Source: Buchnera aphidicola (Cinara piceae)
GTDB taxonomy: Bacteria > Pseudomonadota > Gammaproteobacteria > Enterobacterales > Enterobacteriaceae
DNA length: 64,000 bases
NCBI RefSeq assembly: GCF_900699035.1
Contig: NZ_LR217739.1
Location: 1-64,000 of the forward strand
Direction: 5' to 3'
The position numbers and the translations under genes were made by a program. Below, in pieces: positions 48,096 through 58,044 of the stretch (the first letter of the stretch is position 1; each line of letters starts with the position of its first letter). The notes below the pieces were generated by a model, which had not been told where the DNA came from, did not search any database, and saw nothing but the letters and a program-made list of their open reading frames with translations.

Positions 48096-48168
48096 TGGGT
48101 GATGACGGATTTGAACCGCCGGCCTTCTCCGTGTAAAGGAGAAGCTCTACCAACTGAGCTAATCACCC
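48096..48168 (-). tRNA. tRNA-Val (anticodon UAC)
   Basis: Minus strand. Acceptor GGGTGAT/ATCACCC, anticodon loop TTTACAC giving TAC, long GC-rich anticodon stem, T arm GGCGGTTCAAATCCGTC. It lies 13 bases upstream of tRNA-Lys, likely co-transcribed with it (E. coli valT-lysW type pair). Confidence 0.97.
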
Positions 48169-48321
48169 TTGTTCTATTGTTTATTGTAGAGCAGATATAT
48201 TATGAGTCAATATATATTTTGCATATATTTGTTTGTTTGGTTAAAAAATATACAATTATTATAGTATATTTATTATTATGAACATTTATAGTAATTTTTA
48301 TTTGAAAAATTGAGTGCATTT

Positions 48322-49737
48322 ATGAAAATTAAAACTAGATTCTCCCCCAGTCCAACAGGTCAATTACATATTGGTAGCTTACGTACTGCTTTATATTCTT
48401 GGTTATTTGCGCGTAAAAATAATGGATCATTTATTCTTCGTATTGAAGATACTGACATTAAAAGAGTAAATAATGATTCTATTAAAGATATTTTGTATGG
48501 ATTAAATTATTTAGGTTTATTTTGGGATGAAGGACCTTTTTATCAAAGTAATCGATTAAAGATATATAAAGATATAATCTTATTTATGTTAAAAAAAAAT
48601 ATTGCATATAAATGTTATTGTTCACAAGAGCGATTAGATAAGTTAAGAAAAAATCAAATTTTAAATAAAGAAAAGCCGAAATATGATAGAAAATGTCGAT
48701 ATAAAAATTTTCTTATTAAAAAATCTAATATTCCATATGTTGTTCGTTTTAAAAATCCTACTTCAGGACTTGTTGAATTTACAGATATGGTTCGAGGTAA
48801 AATATGTGTTTCGAATAATGAATTGGATGATTTAATTCTTCAGAGATCTAATGGTATGCCAACATATAATTTTTGTGTAGTTATTGATGATTGGAAAATG
48901 GATATAACACATGTTATTCGAGGCGAAGATCATATTAATAATACTCCTAGACAAATTAATTTATTTAATGCATTAAATGCAAGAATTCCAGTATATGCTC
49001 ATGTATCAATGATTTTAGATATTCAGGGAAAAAAATTATCTAAACGAAATCATTCAATGAGTATTAATAATTATATTCATAAAGGTTTTATACCAGAAGC
49101 AATATTAAATTATATTTTGAGATTGGGTTGGTCGTATAAAGATAAAGAAATTTTTACAATTAGTGAAATGAAAAATTTATTTAATTTTCAATCTCTTAGT
49201 AAATCATCTAGTATAATCAACGATCAAAAACTTTTATGGTTAAATCATTATCATTTAAATAATCTTCCTTTTGAAAAAGTTTATCAATATTTTATGATGT
49301 ATATTCAAATAAAGAAAATTTCGTTAGATAAAAATATTAATATAAAAGGTTTAATAAAAGATTTTGTATGTCATCATAAGACATTTGATGAATTTGCTTT
49401 ATCATATAGTTATTTTTATCAGGATATTAATATACCCAAAATAATTGATATACATTTATATTGTAATGATTGTAATATAAAAATATTAAATTTTTTATAT
49501 AAAAAATTTTTTTTATTAACGCAATGGAATATATCAAATATTCTTTCTTTAATAAAAGAATCTGTATTAAAATTTAATGTATCTTTTAAACATATAGCAG
49601 TTTTAATTAGAATTGGTATTGCGGGTAAAAAAAATACACCAAATATTTCTTCTATAATTTTATATATTGGAAAAAATAAATTTTTATCTAGAATAAATAA
49701 CTTAATAAAATATATGAAATTAAAAATACCAGAATAA
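48322..49737 (+). CDS. gltX: Glutamyl-tRNA synthetase
   Basis: Charges tRNA-Glu. The ATG at 48322 gives MKIKTRFSPSPTGQLHIG, matching the E. coli start; an upstream TTG frame adds four residues. It has 471 residues (E. coli 471). The class I signatures HIGSLRTALYSW (HIGH type) and KLSKRNH (KMSKS type) are intact. The C-terminal anticodon-binding part is Lys/Asn/Ile-rich but full length. Confidence 0.97.
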   Translation: MKIKTRFSPSPTGQLHIGSLRTALYSWLFARKNNGSFILRIEDTDIKRVNNDSIKDILYGLNYLGLFWDEGPFYQSNRLKIYKDIILFMLKKNIAYKCYCSQERLDKLRKNQILNKEKPKYDRKCRYKNFLIKKSNIPYVVRFKNPTSGLVEFTDMVRGKICVSNNELDDLILQRSNGMPTYNFCVVIDDWKMDITHVIRGEDHINNTPRQINLFNALNARIPVYAHVSMILDIQGKKLSKRNHSMSINNYIHKGFIPEAILNYILRLGWSYKDKEIFTISEMKNLFNFQSLSKSSSIINDQKLLWLNHYHLNNLPFEKVYQYFMMYIQIKKISLDKNINIKGLIKDFVCHHKTFDEFALSYSYFYQDINIPKIIDIHLYCNDCNIKILNFLYKKFFLLTQWNISNILSLIKESVLKFNVSFKHIAVLIRIGIAGKKNTPNISSIILYIGKNKFLSRINNLIKYMKLKIPE

Positions 49738-49969
49738 TGGTTGATATACAAATAAATTTAATAAATATTAAAAATAATATTTTTTTTAAAAAATATATTA
49801 TATGTTTATTTATCAAATAATTATAATATATAATATTCTTATTTTATTATATTAAATGGTATTAAACATATAATACATCTAAAAAATATTTTATATAATA
49901 TAAATTATATTTATAATTGCACTTAATTAAATATTTAATTAAATATATTTAATATTTTTTTAAATATAA

Positions 49970-50251
49970 TTAAATTGGCATATTCATTATTTCTTCATAT
50001 GTTTGTATTATTTTATTATTAATTTGTATTAATAGTTGTATTTGTTTTTTTTTTAGTTCTGTGTTTTTTAAATTTATTTTATTTGGAATAATAATATTAT
50101 TATTTTTTTTTTGTATATTTTGATATGTATTAAATGATTTTTTTAATATACTTTTCCATATTTTTAAAAATGTTTTATTTTCTTGTTGATTATTTTTTTT
50201 TATAGGTTCTATAAGTTTTGTTTTTTTTGTTTCTATATGATTTATTTTCAT
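49970..50251 (-). CDS. fliE: Flagellar hook-basal body complex protein FliE
   Basis: Joins the MS ring to the rod. It has 93 residues (E. coli 104). The C-terminal IQINNKIIQTYEEIMNMPI corresponds to E. coli VRNKLVAAYQEVMSMQV. The N-terminal half is divergent and Lys/Asn-rich. It is divergent from fliF, as in enterobacteria. Confidence 0.88.
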   Translation of the reverse strand: MKINHIETKKTKLIEPIKKNNQQENKTFLKIWKSILKKSFNTYQNIQKKNNNIIIPNKINLKNTELKKKQIQLLIQINNKIIQTYEEIMNMPI

Positions 50252-50416
50252 AATATTTTCTCTATATTAATATTTTATATTATATAATATAATTTTTATA
50301 TTATCATATATAATATATTATATACTTAAATTTTTAGATAATTAAAAATATTTTTTTGTAAAATATAATTTTTAATAAATTATTTAATATATTATAATTA
50401 TTTTTAGGGAAAAATT

Positions 50417-52033
50417 ATGAATTTTATTAGTATGTTTTTTTTAAATATGAAAAAAAAATGGAACAATTTTTTAATTTATTTTTTTAATAAAATAAAATTT
50501 TTTATTTTTATTTTGTTTTGTAGTTTTTGTATTTTTTTTTCTGTTTTTTTTTGGTCAAGAAAAGTTAATTATGTTGTTTTATATACAAATCTTTCTGATG
50601 CAGATGGTAGATGGGTTATATCTAAATTAAAAAATATGCATATTTCATATCAGTTTTATAATTCTTCTAGAACATTATTAGTACCTGAAGATAAATTAAG
50701 TGAATTACGTTTTTCTTTATTAAAGAATAATATTATAAAAAAAAATCATGGTTTTGAATTATTAGATAAAGAAAAGTTTGGTATTAGTCAATTTCATGAA
50801 CATATTAATTATCATAGAGGATTAGAGGGTGAATTATCTCAAACATTAGAGCGTATTTTTCCTATCCAACACGCTAGAGTTCACCTGGTTTGTACAAAAG
50901 ATACTGATTTTTTTCGAGACGAACAAGTTCCTTCGGCTTCAATAGTTGTGACTTTATTTCCTAATACTAGTTTAACACAAGAACAAATTGATGCTATTAT
51001 ATTATTAATATCAGGAAGTGTACCTAATTTATCTCCTAATCATATTGTTTTAGTTGATCAGTTTGGAAACATTTTAAATAAATTTAATTTAAATAATACA
51101 AAATTTTTTAATCATAAACAATATAAAAATATTAGTATTTTAGAAGAGTATTATCGTGATCGCATTAATAAAATTTTAATTCCAATATATGGATTAAAAA
51201 ATTTTGTTGTACATGTTAAAATTAATAGAGAATATAAAAATATCCCCGTTAATGATTCTCCAATAAAGAATATAAATATATTAAAACCTAAATTAAAAAA
51301 ATCACTAAATAATGTTTCGAATATTTTATCATATCAATATAACCGTAATAATAAATTTATCATGAAAAATGATTTTCTTTCTAAATTATTTTTGATGAAT
51401 TATATTCATAATATTTTATTAAATCAAAATAATTTGTCTTCTAATTTAAAAAATAATAAATTAGATCTTAATCTAGTATATAGAGATGATAATATATCTT
51501 TTTTAGGTTTTAAAAAATCAGATATTAAAAATTTAACAATAACTATTTTGATAAATTATAAAAAAAATAGTTCTGGTATATTATTACCTTTATCTAAAGC
51601 AGAATTAAAGGATGTAGAGAAAATAATTAAATTAGCAATAGATTTTTCAAGCAATAGAGGCGATCATATTAAAATAATGAATTATATATTTTCTGATTCT
51701 TCTGATGCTTTAAATTTTCAAAATAATTTTATATATAAAAATTTTAATCAATATTATAAAATATATATTTTTTTTGGAATATTAATTACTATTTTATTTT
51801 TTTGTTTTTTATTTATAAAAAAAATATTTATTAGTAATAAAAAAGATTTTTTAAATTCCTCCAATAGTATTAGTAAATGTAAAAAAAATAATTTTCAGAA
51901 TCATACTAATATATCTGATCTTGATAAATCTAATGATCAAAATAAAAATGATTTTTTTGTAAAAAAAGATATTCTTCAAAAAAATCCAAAAATTATTGAA
52001 AAAGTTATACGTTATTGGATAAATAAAAAATGA
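50417..52033 (+). CDS. fliF: Flagellar MS-ring protein FliF
   Basis: Forms the membrane-embedded MS ring housing the export gate. It has 538 residues (E. coli 552). There is a first hydrophobic segment at about residues 25-50 (LILFCSFCIFFSVFFW region), then YVVLYTNLSDADGRWV, YHRGLEGELSQTLE and HARVHLV, and a second hydrophobic segment near residue 455. The C-terminal FliG-binding end reads IEKVIRYWINKK. Its stop overlaps the fliG start (ATGA). Confidence 0.95.
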   Translation: MNFISMFFLNMKKKWNNFLIYFFNKIKFFIFILFCSFCIFFSVFFWSRKVNYVVLYTNLSDADGRWVISKLKNMHISYQFYNSSRTLLVPEDKLSELRFSLLKNNIIKKNHGFELLDKEKFGISQFHEHINYHRGLEGELSQTLERIFPIQHARVHLVCTKDTDFFRDEQVPSASIVVTLFPNTSLTQEQIDAIILLISGSVPNLSPNHIVLVDQFGNILNKFNLNNTKFFNHKQYKNISILEEYYRDRINKILIPIYGLKNFVVHVKINREYKNIPVNDSPIKNINILKPKLKKSLNNVSNILSYQYNRNNKFIMKNDFLSKLFLMNYIHNILLNQNNLSSNLKNNKLDLNLVYRDDNISFLGFKKSDIKNLTITILINYKKNSSGILLPLSKAELKDVEKIIKLAIDFSSNRGDHIKIMNYIFSDSSDALNFQNNFIYKNFNQYYKIYIFFGILITILFFCFLFIKKIFISNKKDFLNSSNSISKCKKNNFQNHTNISDLDKSNDQNKNDFFVKKDILQKNPKIIEKVIRYWINKK

Positions 52034-53007
52034 TGCATTTAAGTGGTATACAAAAAAGTGCTTTATTGTTAATATCTATGGATATAAAAGATTCAGTGAG
52101 AGTTTTAAAGTGTTTTTCTGAATTAGAAATTAAAATGTTTATTGATGTTATCATATCATTTGATATAAAAATTATAAAATATTTTGATAGTGTTATTTAT
52201 GAATTTTATGATGTTTTAAAAAAAAAAAATATTTTTAATTTCGATTTTAAGACATATTTATTAAAAATGTTAGATAAAACTATAGATACTGATAAGTCTT
52301 ATAAATTATTCAAAAATAGTTTAATTAAGAGTTCTTTTTTACAAAATGTTTCTAATTTAGAGAAATTAGGTTCCAAAAAGATTTTTATATTAATTAAAAA
52401 AGAAAATATAAATATTATTGCAGCTTTATTAATATATTTTAATACTCAATTATCTATACAAATATTATTATTATTTAATATAATAAAAAGATCAGATATC
52501 TTAACAAAAATGATTAATTTTTCAGGTTTAAATAGTATTGGATTTATTGAATTAAATAAAATAATTCATTCTTATTTAAATATACATAATAATCTTCTTT
52601 TAGAAGAAGAAAGAATTAATAAAATAATAAAGATTATCTCTTCCTTTAGAGATGATAATATTATTCAATTAGTCAGAAAAATAAATACTCCATATATTGA
52701 TATTTTAAATAAAATAATTAGTAAATATTTTAAATTTAAAAATATAATTAATATTGAAGATAGTAGTATTAAATTCATTATTAATAATACAAATATAGAT
52801 AATTTGTGTATTATTTTAGAATATGTAGATATATTAATAAAAGATAAATTTATTTCTAATATGTCATATGAAGAATATGAATATTTTAAAAAGTATATTT
52901 TAAAAAAAAAATTCATTTCTTTTGAAACCATCTATTTAAAAAAAAATTTATTACTAAAAAATATTAAAAAATTTATACAAGATAATAAAATTATTATCAA
53001 AGAATAA
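52030..53007 (+). CDS. fliG: Flagellar switch protein FliG with torque residues lost
   Basis: C-ring component linking FliF to FliM. It has 325 residues (E. coli 331) and overlaps fliF by four bases. It starts MHLSGIQKSALLLISM like E. coli LTGTDKSVILLMTI. Aligned without gaps at the C-terminus, the five E. coli torque residues are replaced: K264 to E, R281 to E, D288 to K, D289 to Y, R297 to S. A structural role is compatible with this; motor function is not. Confidence 0.92.
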   Translation: MMHLSGIQKSALLLISMDIKDSVRVLKCFSELEIKMFIDVIISFDIKIIKYFDSVIYEFYDVLKKKNIFNFDFKTYLLKMLDKTIDTDKSYKLFKNSLIKSSFLQNVSNLEKLGSKKIFILIKKENINIIAALLIYFNTQLSIQILLLFNIIKRSDILTKMINFSGLNSIGFIELNKIIHSYLNIHNNLLLEEERINKIIKIISSFRDDNIIQLVRKINTPYIDILNKIISKYFKFKNIINIEDSSIKFIINNTNIDNLCIILEYVDILIKDKFISNMSYEEYEYFKKYILKKKFISFETIYLKKNLLLKNIKKFIQDNKIIIKE

Positions 53008-53020
53008 TAGGTCGTAGTAT

Positions 53021-53704
53021 ATGAAAAATATTTTAAAAAATAATTTATGGAAAAAATGGAAACCTAAAAATTTAAATAAAACCTTTGATTTAGTTACTAC
53101 ATCAAATTATACAAAATATAAAGATATATCATTTATTGAAATTACTAAAAAAAAAGAAAATAATACATTATATTCTGATATATATCAAAAAGGATATAAA
53201 AATGGATTAATTAAAGGATATCAAAAAGGGTATATAGCCGGATGGTTACAAGGATGTTCTTATTTAAATAATTATTTTTTAAAGAGCATAGATAAGTGTG
53301 TGGAAATGCAATATGCAGATTTATTAAAAAAATTTCGAATTGCTATATATCAATTTAATAGTAGTTTTTCAAAACGTTTGATACGAATTGTATTACATAT
53401 ATCAAAAATTTTAGTAGATGATATTTTTTTAGTTAATAAAAATTATATAATAGAAAAAATTAATAAATTAATTCAAAAATCACAATATATATTTAATAAA
53501 TTACAATTACATGTTCATCCAGATAATTATAATATTATAATAAAGAGATTTGGAATATTAATGAATACATATGGATGGACTGTTATTAAGAATAAAAAAA
53601 TGGATATTAATAGTTATCGTATTATTACATCAGAAGGAGAAGTAGATTCTACAATTCAGTCTTTCTGGGATAGAATTTATAAAGCCGCTAATTTACTGGA
53701 TTAA
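53021..53704 (+). CDS. fliH: Flagellar export apparatus protein FliH
   Basis: Regulator of the FliI ATPase in flagellar type III export. It has 227 residues (E. coli 228). It starts KNNLWKKWKPKNL, close to the enterobacterial LPWKTWTPDDL opening. The GYKNGLIKGYQKGYIAGWLQG segment has the glycine-repeat region characteristic of FliH. The C-terminal part ends with the conserved-looking region RIITSEGEVDSTIQSFWDRI. It lies between fliG and fliI. Confidence 0.9.
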   Translation: MKNILKNNLWKKWKPKNLNKTFDLVTTSNYTKYKDISFIEITKKKENNTLYSDIYQKGYKNGLIKGYQKGYIAGWLQGCSYLNNYFLKSIDKCVEMQYADLLKKFRIAIYQFNSSFSKRLIRIVLHISKILVDDIFLVNKNYIIEKINKLIQKSQYIFNKLQLHVHPDNYNIIIKRFGILMNTYGWTVIKNKKMDINSYRIITSEGEVDSTIQSFWDRIYKAANLLD

Positions 53705-53709
53705 TAAAT

Positions 53710-55086
53710 ATGAATGATGTATTAAATAAATGGTTTAATGAAATTGATAAATTTGAAAAAAATATATCAATTTTTTCTCATGAATTATCTTTTGGTCGAG
53801 TAATTAGTGTAAACAATTTAATTATTGAAGCTACTGGTGTGTATCTTCCTATAGGAAATTTTTGTTGGGTAGAATGTATATCTAACAATAAATTGACTAC
53901 TATTGCATGCAAAATATTAGGTTTTAAAAAAAAAATAGTTTTTTTAATACCTATTCAAAAATTAGATGGTATTTTTCCTGGCGCAAAAGTTTTTTCGCAA
54001 TGCAATTTTGATAAGCAAATAAATACATATTTAAAATTTCCATTTGGATTTGAATTACTTGGAAGAGTGCTTGACGGTTTTGGTAATCCTTTAGATAATT
54101 TAGGTAACATTAAATCAAAAAAAATGTTATTTGATTTTTTTAAATCATCTATTAATCCATTAAAAAGAACTTTAATTACTGAAGTCTTAGATACAGGTGT
54201 ACGTGCTATCAATAGCTTATTGACTGTAGGTAGAGGTCAAAGAATGGGTATATTTTCTCAAGCTGGAATAGGAAAAAGTATGCTTTTAGGAATGATATCA
54301 CGTCACACTAATGCAGATGTAATTATCATTTCTTTAGTAGGTGAGAGAGGAAGAGAGGTAAGAGAGTTTATTAACAATATATTAGGAGTTGAAAGTTTAA
54401 AAAAATCAGTGGTTATTGTATCCCCAGCAGATGTTTCCCCGATGTTTAAAATTCAATCGGTTCAATATGCAACATCAGTTGCAGAATATTTTTGTAAACA
54501 TAATAAACATGTTTTATTAATTGTAGATTCACTTACACGATATGCTATGGCTTATAGAGAAATATCTAATTCTATGCATGAAGTACCAGTGTTGAAAGGT
54601 TATCCAGCTTCTATTTTTTCTGATATACCATATTTAATTGAACGTACGGGTAATATTAATAGTGAGGGATTTGGTTCAATTACTTCTTTTTATACTATTT
54701 TAACTGAAGGTGATGAATATAATGATCCAATATTAGATATAGCAAAATCTGTTTTAGATGGTCATATCATGCTATCTAATGTTTTATCAAAATCTGGTCA
54801 TTATCCTTCTATTGATATCGAAAAATCAATTAGTAGATCTATGCATTCTATTATTGATTATAATCATCAAAAACAATCTATTTATATTAAAAAATTAATT
54901 TCATGCTACTATCATCATAGTGATGTAGTTAATTTAGGGATTTATTCTTCAGGTAATAATAAATTACTAGATGATTCAATCAAGATTTGGCCTTTTTTAG
55001 AAAAATTTTTACAACAAAAATTTTTGGAACGCTGTACATATAATCAATCTATTTTAGAATTAACAGAATTATTAAAACGAATTTAA
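53710..55086 (+). CDS. fliI: Flagellum-specific ATP synthase/ATPase FliI
   Basis: Energises flagellar type III export. It has 458 residues (E. coli 457). Walker A is FSQAGIGKSMLLGMI, then ISLVGERGREVREF; Walker B includes VLLIVDSLTRYAMAYREI, and GSITSFYTILTEGDEYNDP matches the F1/T3SS ATPase family. All catalytic residues are kept, unlike the rotor residues of FliG, which fits retained export activity. Confidence 0.97.
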   Translation: MNDVLNKWFNEIDKFEKNISIFSHELSFGRVISVNNLIIEATGVYLPIGNFCWVECISNNKLTTIACKILGFKKKIVFLIPIQKLDGIFPGAKVFSQCNFDKQINTYLKFPFGFELLGRVLDGFGNPLDNLGNIKSKKMLFDFFKSSINPLKRTLITEVLDTGVRAINSLLTVGRGQRMGIFSQAGIGKSMLLGMISRHTNADVIIISLVGERGREVREFINNILGVESLKKSVVIVSPADVSPMFKIQSVQYATSVAEYFCKHNKHVLLIVDSLTRYAMAYREISNSMHEVPVLKGYPASIFSDIPYLIERTGNINSEGFGSITSFYTILTEGDEYNDPILDIAKSVLDGHIMLSNVLSKSGHYPSIDIEKSISRSMHSIIDYNHQKQSIYIKKLISCYYHHSDVVNLGIYSSGNNKLLDDSIKIWPFLEKFLQQKFLERCTYNQSILELTELLKRI

Positions 55087-55105
55087 TATATTAAGGATTA
55101 TACAT

Positions 55106-55551
55106 ATGAAATTTAATATTTCTTATATACACATATTTAAAAAAAAATAAAATTAGATATTAAAAAAAATATTTGTTCTATGGAAAATTATAAAAATAAA
55201 AAAATAGAAATAAAAAAATATTTATTACAATTAGAAAAATACTATTATCAATATAATTTATTTTTATATAAAAAGTTTCTTTATGGTATTTTACAGTATA
55301 TAATTCAATTATATATAAATTTTTTATTAATGTTACAAAAATTAATGATTCAACAAAATATTTTAATAAATTATTTACAAAAACAGATTCAAAAAAGAAT
55401 TTTAGTACATAAAAAATTATATATTAAACTAGAACAATGGAAAAAACTAGAAAAACGATTAAAAAATCGTAAAAATAAACAAAAAAAAATAATAGAACAA
55501 CGTGAAGATAATATTATTTGTTTAAATATTTATAATTATTTATTAAAATAA
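55106..55551 (+). CDS. fliJ: Flagellar export chaperone FliJ, with a poly(A) frameshift
   Basis: Coiled-coil partner of FliI. An intact frame from ATG 55180 gives 123 Lys/Gln-rich residues with heptad-like spacing. A better start is ATG 55106 with AAGGA 8 bases upstream: MKFNISYIHIF, then an A9 run (55139-55147) and stop TAA at 55148. One added A makes a continuous 148-residue protein through LDIKKNICS into MENYKNKK; E. coli FliJ has 147. Identification rests on length, coiled-coil character and place after fliI, not on strong motifs. Confidence 0.8.
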
Positions 55552-55615
55552 TAAAAAAATAATTAATATTCATGTATTTACTTTTATTATTTATGATATT
55601 ATATGTGAAAATAAT

Positions 55616-56308
55616 ATGTTATTAAAAAAATATATACCGGCTTATATTTATATAAAAAATAGAAAATCACATTTTATATCTTTAAAATCTGATTTTTTAT
55701 TTAAGTTTTCAAAAGAAAAGACATTAAATCGTATAAATTTTTTAAATTTGATTTTCAAAAAAAAGAAGTTTTTTTTTAAAATTTTTTTTAATGATTTTTG
55801 TGTTTTATTTAAAAAAGAATTTAGAAAATTTTTTTCTTTTTATGTTGATTTAGATTTTTTAGAAAGTTATATTGAATATAATGATAAAAATATGAATTAT
55901 ATATATGCTAATTATATAGGAAAACAGTTTTGTTTGAATAATTATACAGATAAATGTTTATTTCTTTTAAAAAGTAACTTTTTTTCTATTTTTATAAATT
56001 ATTTTTTTGGTAACTATACATGTAATTTATATAAAAATGATAAAAATATCAATTTAAATAAAAATGAAATAAATATTGTAAATATTTTGTTTGAAAGAAT
56101 TTTTTTAATATTCAATAAAACTTTTTTAAAAAATATTTCAACATCTGTGATTAACAATTTTAAATATATTACAATAAATAATTGTTTATGTAGCCATTTT
56201 TTTAATTTGTCTTATGTTTCTTTTGTTTTTCAAATAAATTTAAATAAAGTAATTAGTATATTAAAAATTTATATACCTATTAATATTGTAGAAAAATTTA
56301 TAAATTAA
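55616..56308 (+). CDS. fliM: Flagellar switch protein FliM, truncated and highly divergent
   Basis: It has 230 residues against 334 in E. coli. The middle domain is recognisable: KCLFLLKSNFFSIFINYFFG with GLVVFSPSLVFIAVDNLFGG, then NKNEINIVNILFERIF with THTEQRVINRMLK, and ISILKIYIPINIVEKF with FNICLPFSMIEPL. It stops there, so the C-terminal SpoA-like domain is absent, and the N-terminal EIDALL motif is not visible. fliK, expected between fliJ and this gene, and fliL are missing. Confidence 0.8.
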   Translation: MLLKKYIPAYIYIKNRKSHFISLKSDFLFKFSKEKTLNRINFLNLIFKKKKFFFKIFFNDFCVLFKKEFRKFFSFYVDLDFLESYIEYNDKNMNYIYANYIGKQFCLNNYTDKCLFLLKSNFFSIFINYFFGNYTCNLYKNDKNINLNKNEINIVNILFERIFLIFNKTFLKNISTSVINNFKYITINNCLCSHFFNLSYVSFVFQINLNKVISILKIYIPINIVEKFIN

Positions 56309-56437
56309 AAAATTTAATAGAATATATTGATATATTTATTAATTTTTAAAATAATATTTTTTTTATGAATTGAGATATTATATATAATATTTAAATTATT
56401 ATGAAAATGATCATTTACTCTTATAGAGAATAATATT

Positions 56438-56824
56438 ATGCAAAAAAAAAATGAAAATTTTAAAAAAAATAATGTACAATTAGTTTTAAATAAAATCAAT
56501 TCAGATGATAATATAAATAATGCTAATGATAATAGTGTGATAAAAAAAGAATTAAAAAATACAGATTTAAGTGATAAAATAATTGATAATTTATCATTAT
56601 ATCATTCATCAATCATATCCACCCCTGTTTCTATTACAATAGAATTAGGTAAAAAAAAAATTACTATTAAAGAATTATTACAGTTATCACAAGATTCTAT
56701 TATAGAATTAGAGGATAAAGTAGACGAACCATTAAATATTTATGTAAATAATCATCTTATTGCTTTAGGAGAATTAGTTGTTCATAATGAAAAATATGGA
56801 GTTCGAATAATAAAATTGTTATAA
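56438..56824 (+). CDS. fliN: Flagellar switch protein FliN
   Basis: SpoA-domain protein of the C ring and export apparatus. It has 128 residues (E. coli 137). The C-terminal domain includes VSITIELGKKKITIKELLQLSQDS, ELEDKVDEPLNIYVNNHLIA and GELVVHNEKYGVRI. The N-terminal 50 residues are a low-complexity Asn/Asp/Lys linker. As FliM has lost its SpoA domain, FliN would have to form this ring alone. Confidence 0.94.
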   Translation: MQKKNENFKKNNVQLVLNKINSDDNINNANDNSVIKKELKNTDLSDKIIDNLSLYHSSIISTPVSITIELGKKKITIKELLQLSQDSIIELEDKVDEPLNIYVNNHLIALGELVVHNEKYGVRIIKLL

Positions 56825-56863
56825 AATTAATTTTAATATATTATTTAATAATATGGATATTTT

Positions 56864-57268
56864 ATGGAATTATATAGTTATATTCAATTTAGTAAAAACT
56901 ATAATATACAAGATAAAATATGGAATCAGTATAATTATATTAGTATGTTTGGAAAGAAATATATTTATTTTTTTTTATTCTTATATTTATTATTTTTGTT
57001 AATAACCAAATGTCAATTATTTTGCAAAAAAAATAATTGTATTGATAAAATATATATGATAGATAAAATTTATTTAAGTCCTACACAATATATTGGCATA
57101 TTATATGTTAATGACAATAAATTTTTATTAGGTATCACAACTAATTCAATTAATTTAATAAAAGAATTACCTCCAAATAAAATAAATTTTTTAAAAAAAC
57201 AAAAAAAATATTCACTTTATACTTTTTTTTTAAATATATTTCAATTTTTTTTTAATCGGTTTAAGTGA
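56864..57268 (+). CDS. fliO: Flagellar export protein FliO
   Basis: Small membrane protein that helps assemble FliP rings. It has 134 residues. There is one hydrophobic segment (YIYFFLFLYLLFLLIT) at about residues 34-49. The cytoplasmic part YIGILYVNDNKFLLGITTNS and INLIKELPP matches E. coli FliO VVVVDVEDARLVLGVTAGQ and INLLHKLPP. It lies directly between fliN and fliP. Confidence 0.88.
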   Translation: MELYSYIQFSKNYNIQDKIWNQYNYISMFGKKYIYFFLFLYLLFLLITKCQLFCKKNNCIDKIYMIDKIYLSPTQYIGILYVNDNKFLLGITTNSINLIKELPPNKINFLKKQKKYSLYTFFLNIFQFFFNRFK

Positions 57269-57274
57269 GGTGAA

Positions 57275-58009
57275 ATGATGTATCAATGTACAAGATTTTT
57301 TTTATCTATTTTTCCTGTTTTTTTATTAAAAAATGTATCTACTGATTCAGTGCATAATTTAATTTTTAACGGATCTGATATATTAAATCTTTCTATTCAA
57401 TCATCAATGATATTAACTTTGCTTAGTTTTATTCCTGCTTTTTTTTTGATGATGACATGTTTTACTCGTATTATTATTGTGTTGGGTTTATTAAGAAGTG
57501 CTATTGGAACCCCTTATTCCCCACCTAATCAAGTATTAATTGGATTATCTTTGTTTTTAACTTTTTTTATTATGTCTCCAATATTAGATAACATTTATAA
57601 TAAAGCGATTGTTCCTTTATATAAAAATGAGATTAATGTTGATACTGCTGTAAATAATATTATAAAACCGTTATGTCAATTTATGTTAAAACAAACAAGA
57701 AAATCTGATATTTCTGTTTTTTTGAATTTAGCTAAAATATCTTCATCTATTAATAAAGATAATATCCCGATTCAAGTTTTATTGCCTGCATTTATAATAA
57801 GTGAATTAAAAACTGCTTTTCAAATTGGTTTTATGATTTTTTTACCATTTTTAATTATTGATCTTGTTGTTGCGAGTGTTTTGATGTCTTTAGGAATGAT
57901 GATGGTACCGCCTTCTACAATTTCATTACCATTGAAATTAATATTATTTGTTTTATCAGATGGTTGGAAATTATTGATATTATCTCTTTCAAGAAGTTTT
58001 TTTATATAA
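57275..58009 (+). CDS. fliP: Flagellar export gate protein FliP
   Basis: Core of the type III export gate. It has 244 residues (E. coli 245). Hydrophobic segments surround [22 protein letters not shown], and [16 protein letters not shown] and [22 protein letters not shown] are the family signatures. A GTGAGGTGAA ribosome-binding site precedes the ATG. Likely signal-anchor-like N-terminus [11 protein letters not shown]. Confidence 0.97.
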   Translation: MMYQCTRFFLSIFPVFLLKNVSTDSVHNLIFNGSDILNLSIQSSMILTLLSFIPAFFLMMTCFTRIIIVLGLLRSAIGTPYSPPNQVLIGLSLFLTFFIMSPILDNIYNKAIVPLYKNEINVDTAVNNIIKPLCQFMLKQTRKSDISVFLNLAKISSSINKDNIPIQVLLPAFIISELKTAFQIGFMIFLPFLIIDLVVASVLMSLGMMMVPPSTISLPLKLILFVLSDGWKLLILSLSRSFFI

Positions 58010-58044
58010 AATTTTTTAAATTATTAATTATAACGGATATTTTT

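Noticed and set aside
48093-48281. Open frame of 62 codons on the plus strand after ligA
   Set aside because: It is the antisense of tRNA-Val plus flanking sequence; no protein family resemblance.
57964-58044. Extension of the fliQ frame 27 codons back into fliP
   Set aside because: FliQ of 88 residues starting at 58045 matches the family length; the extension overlaps fliP and matches nothing.
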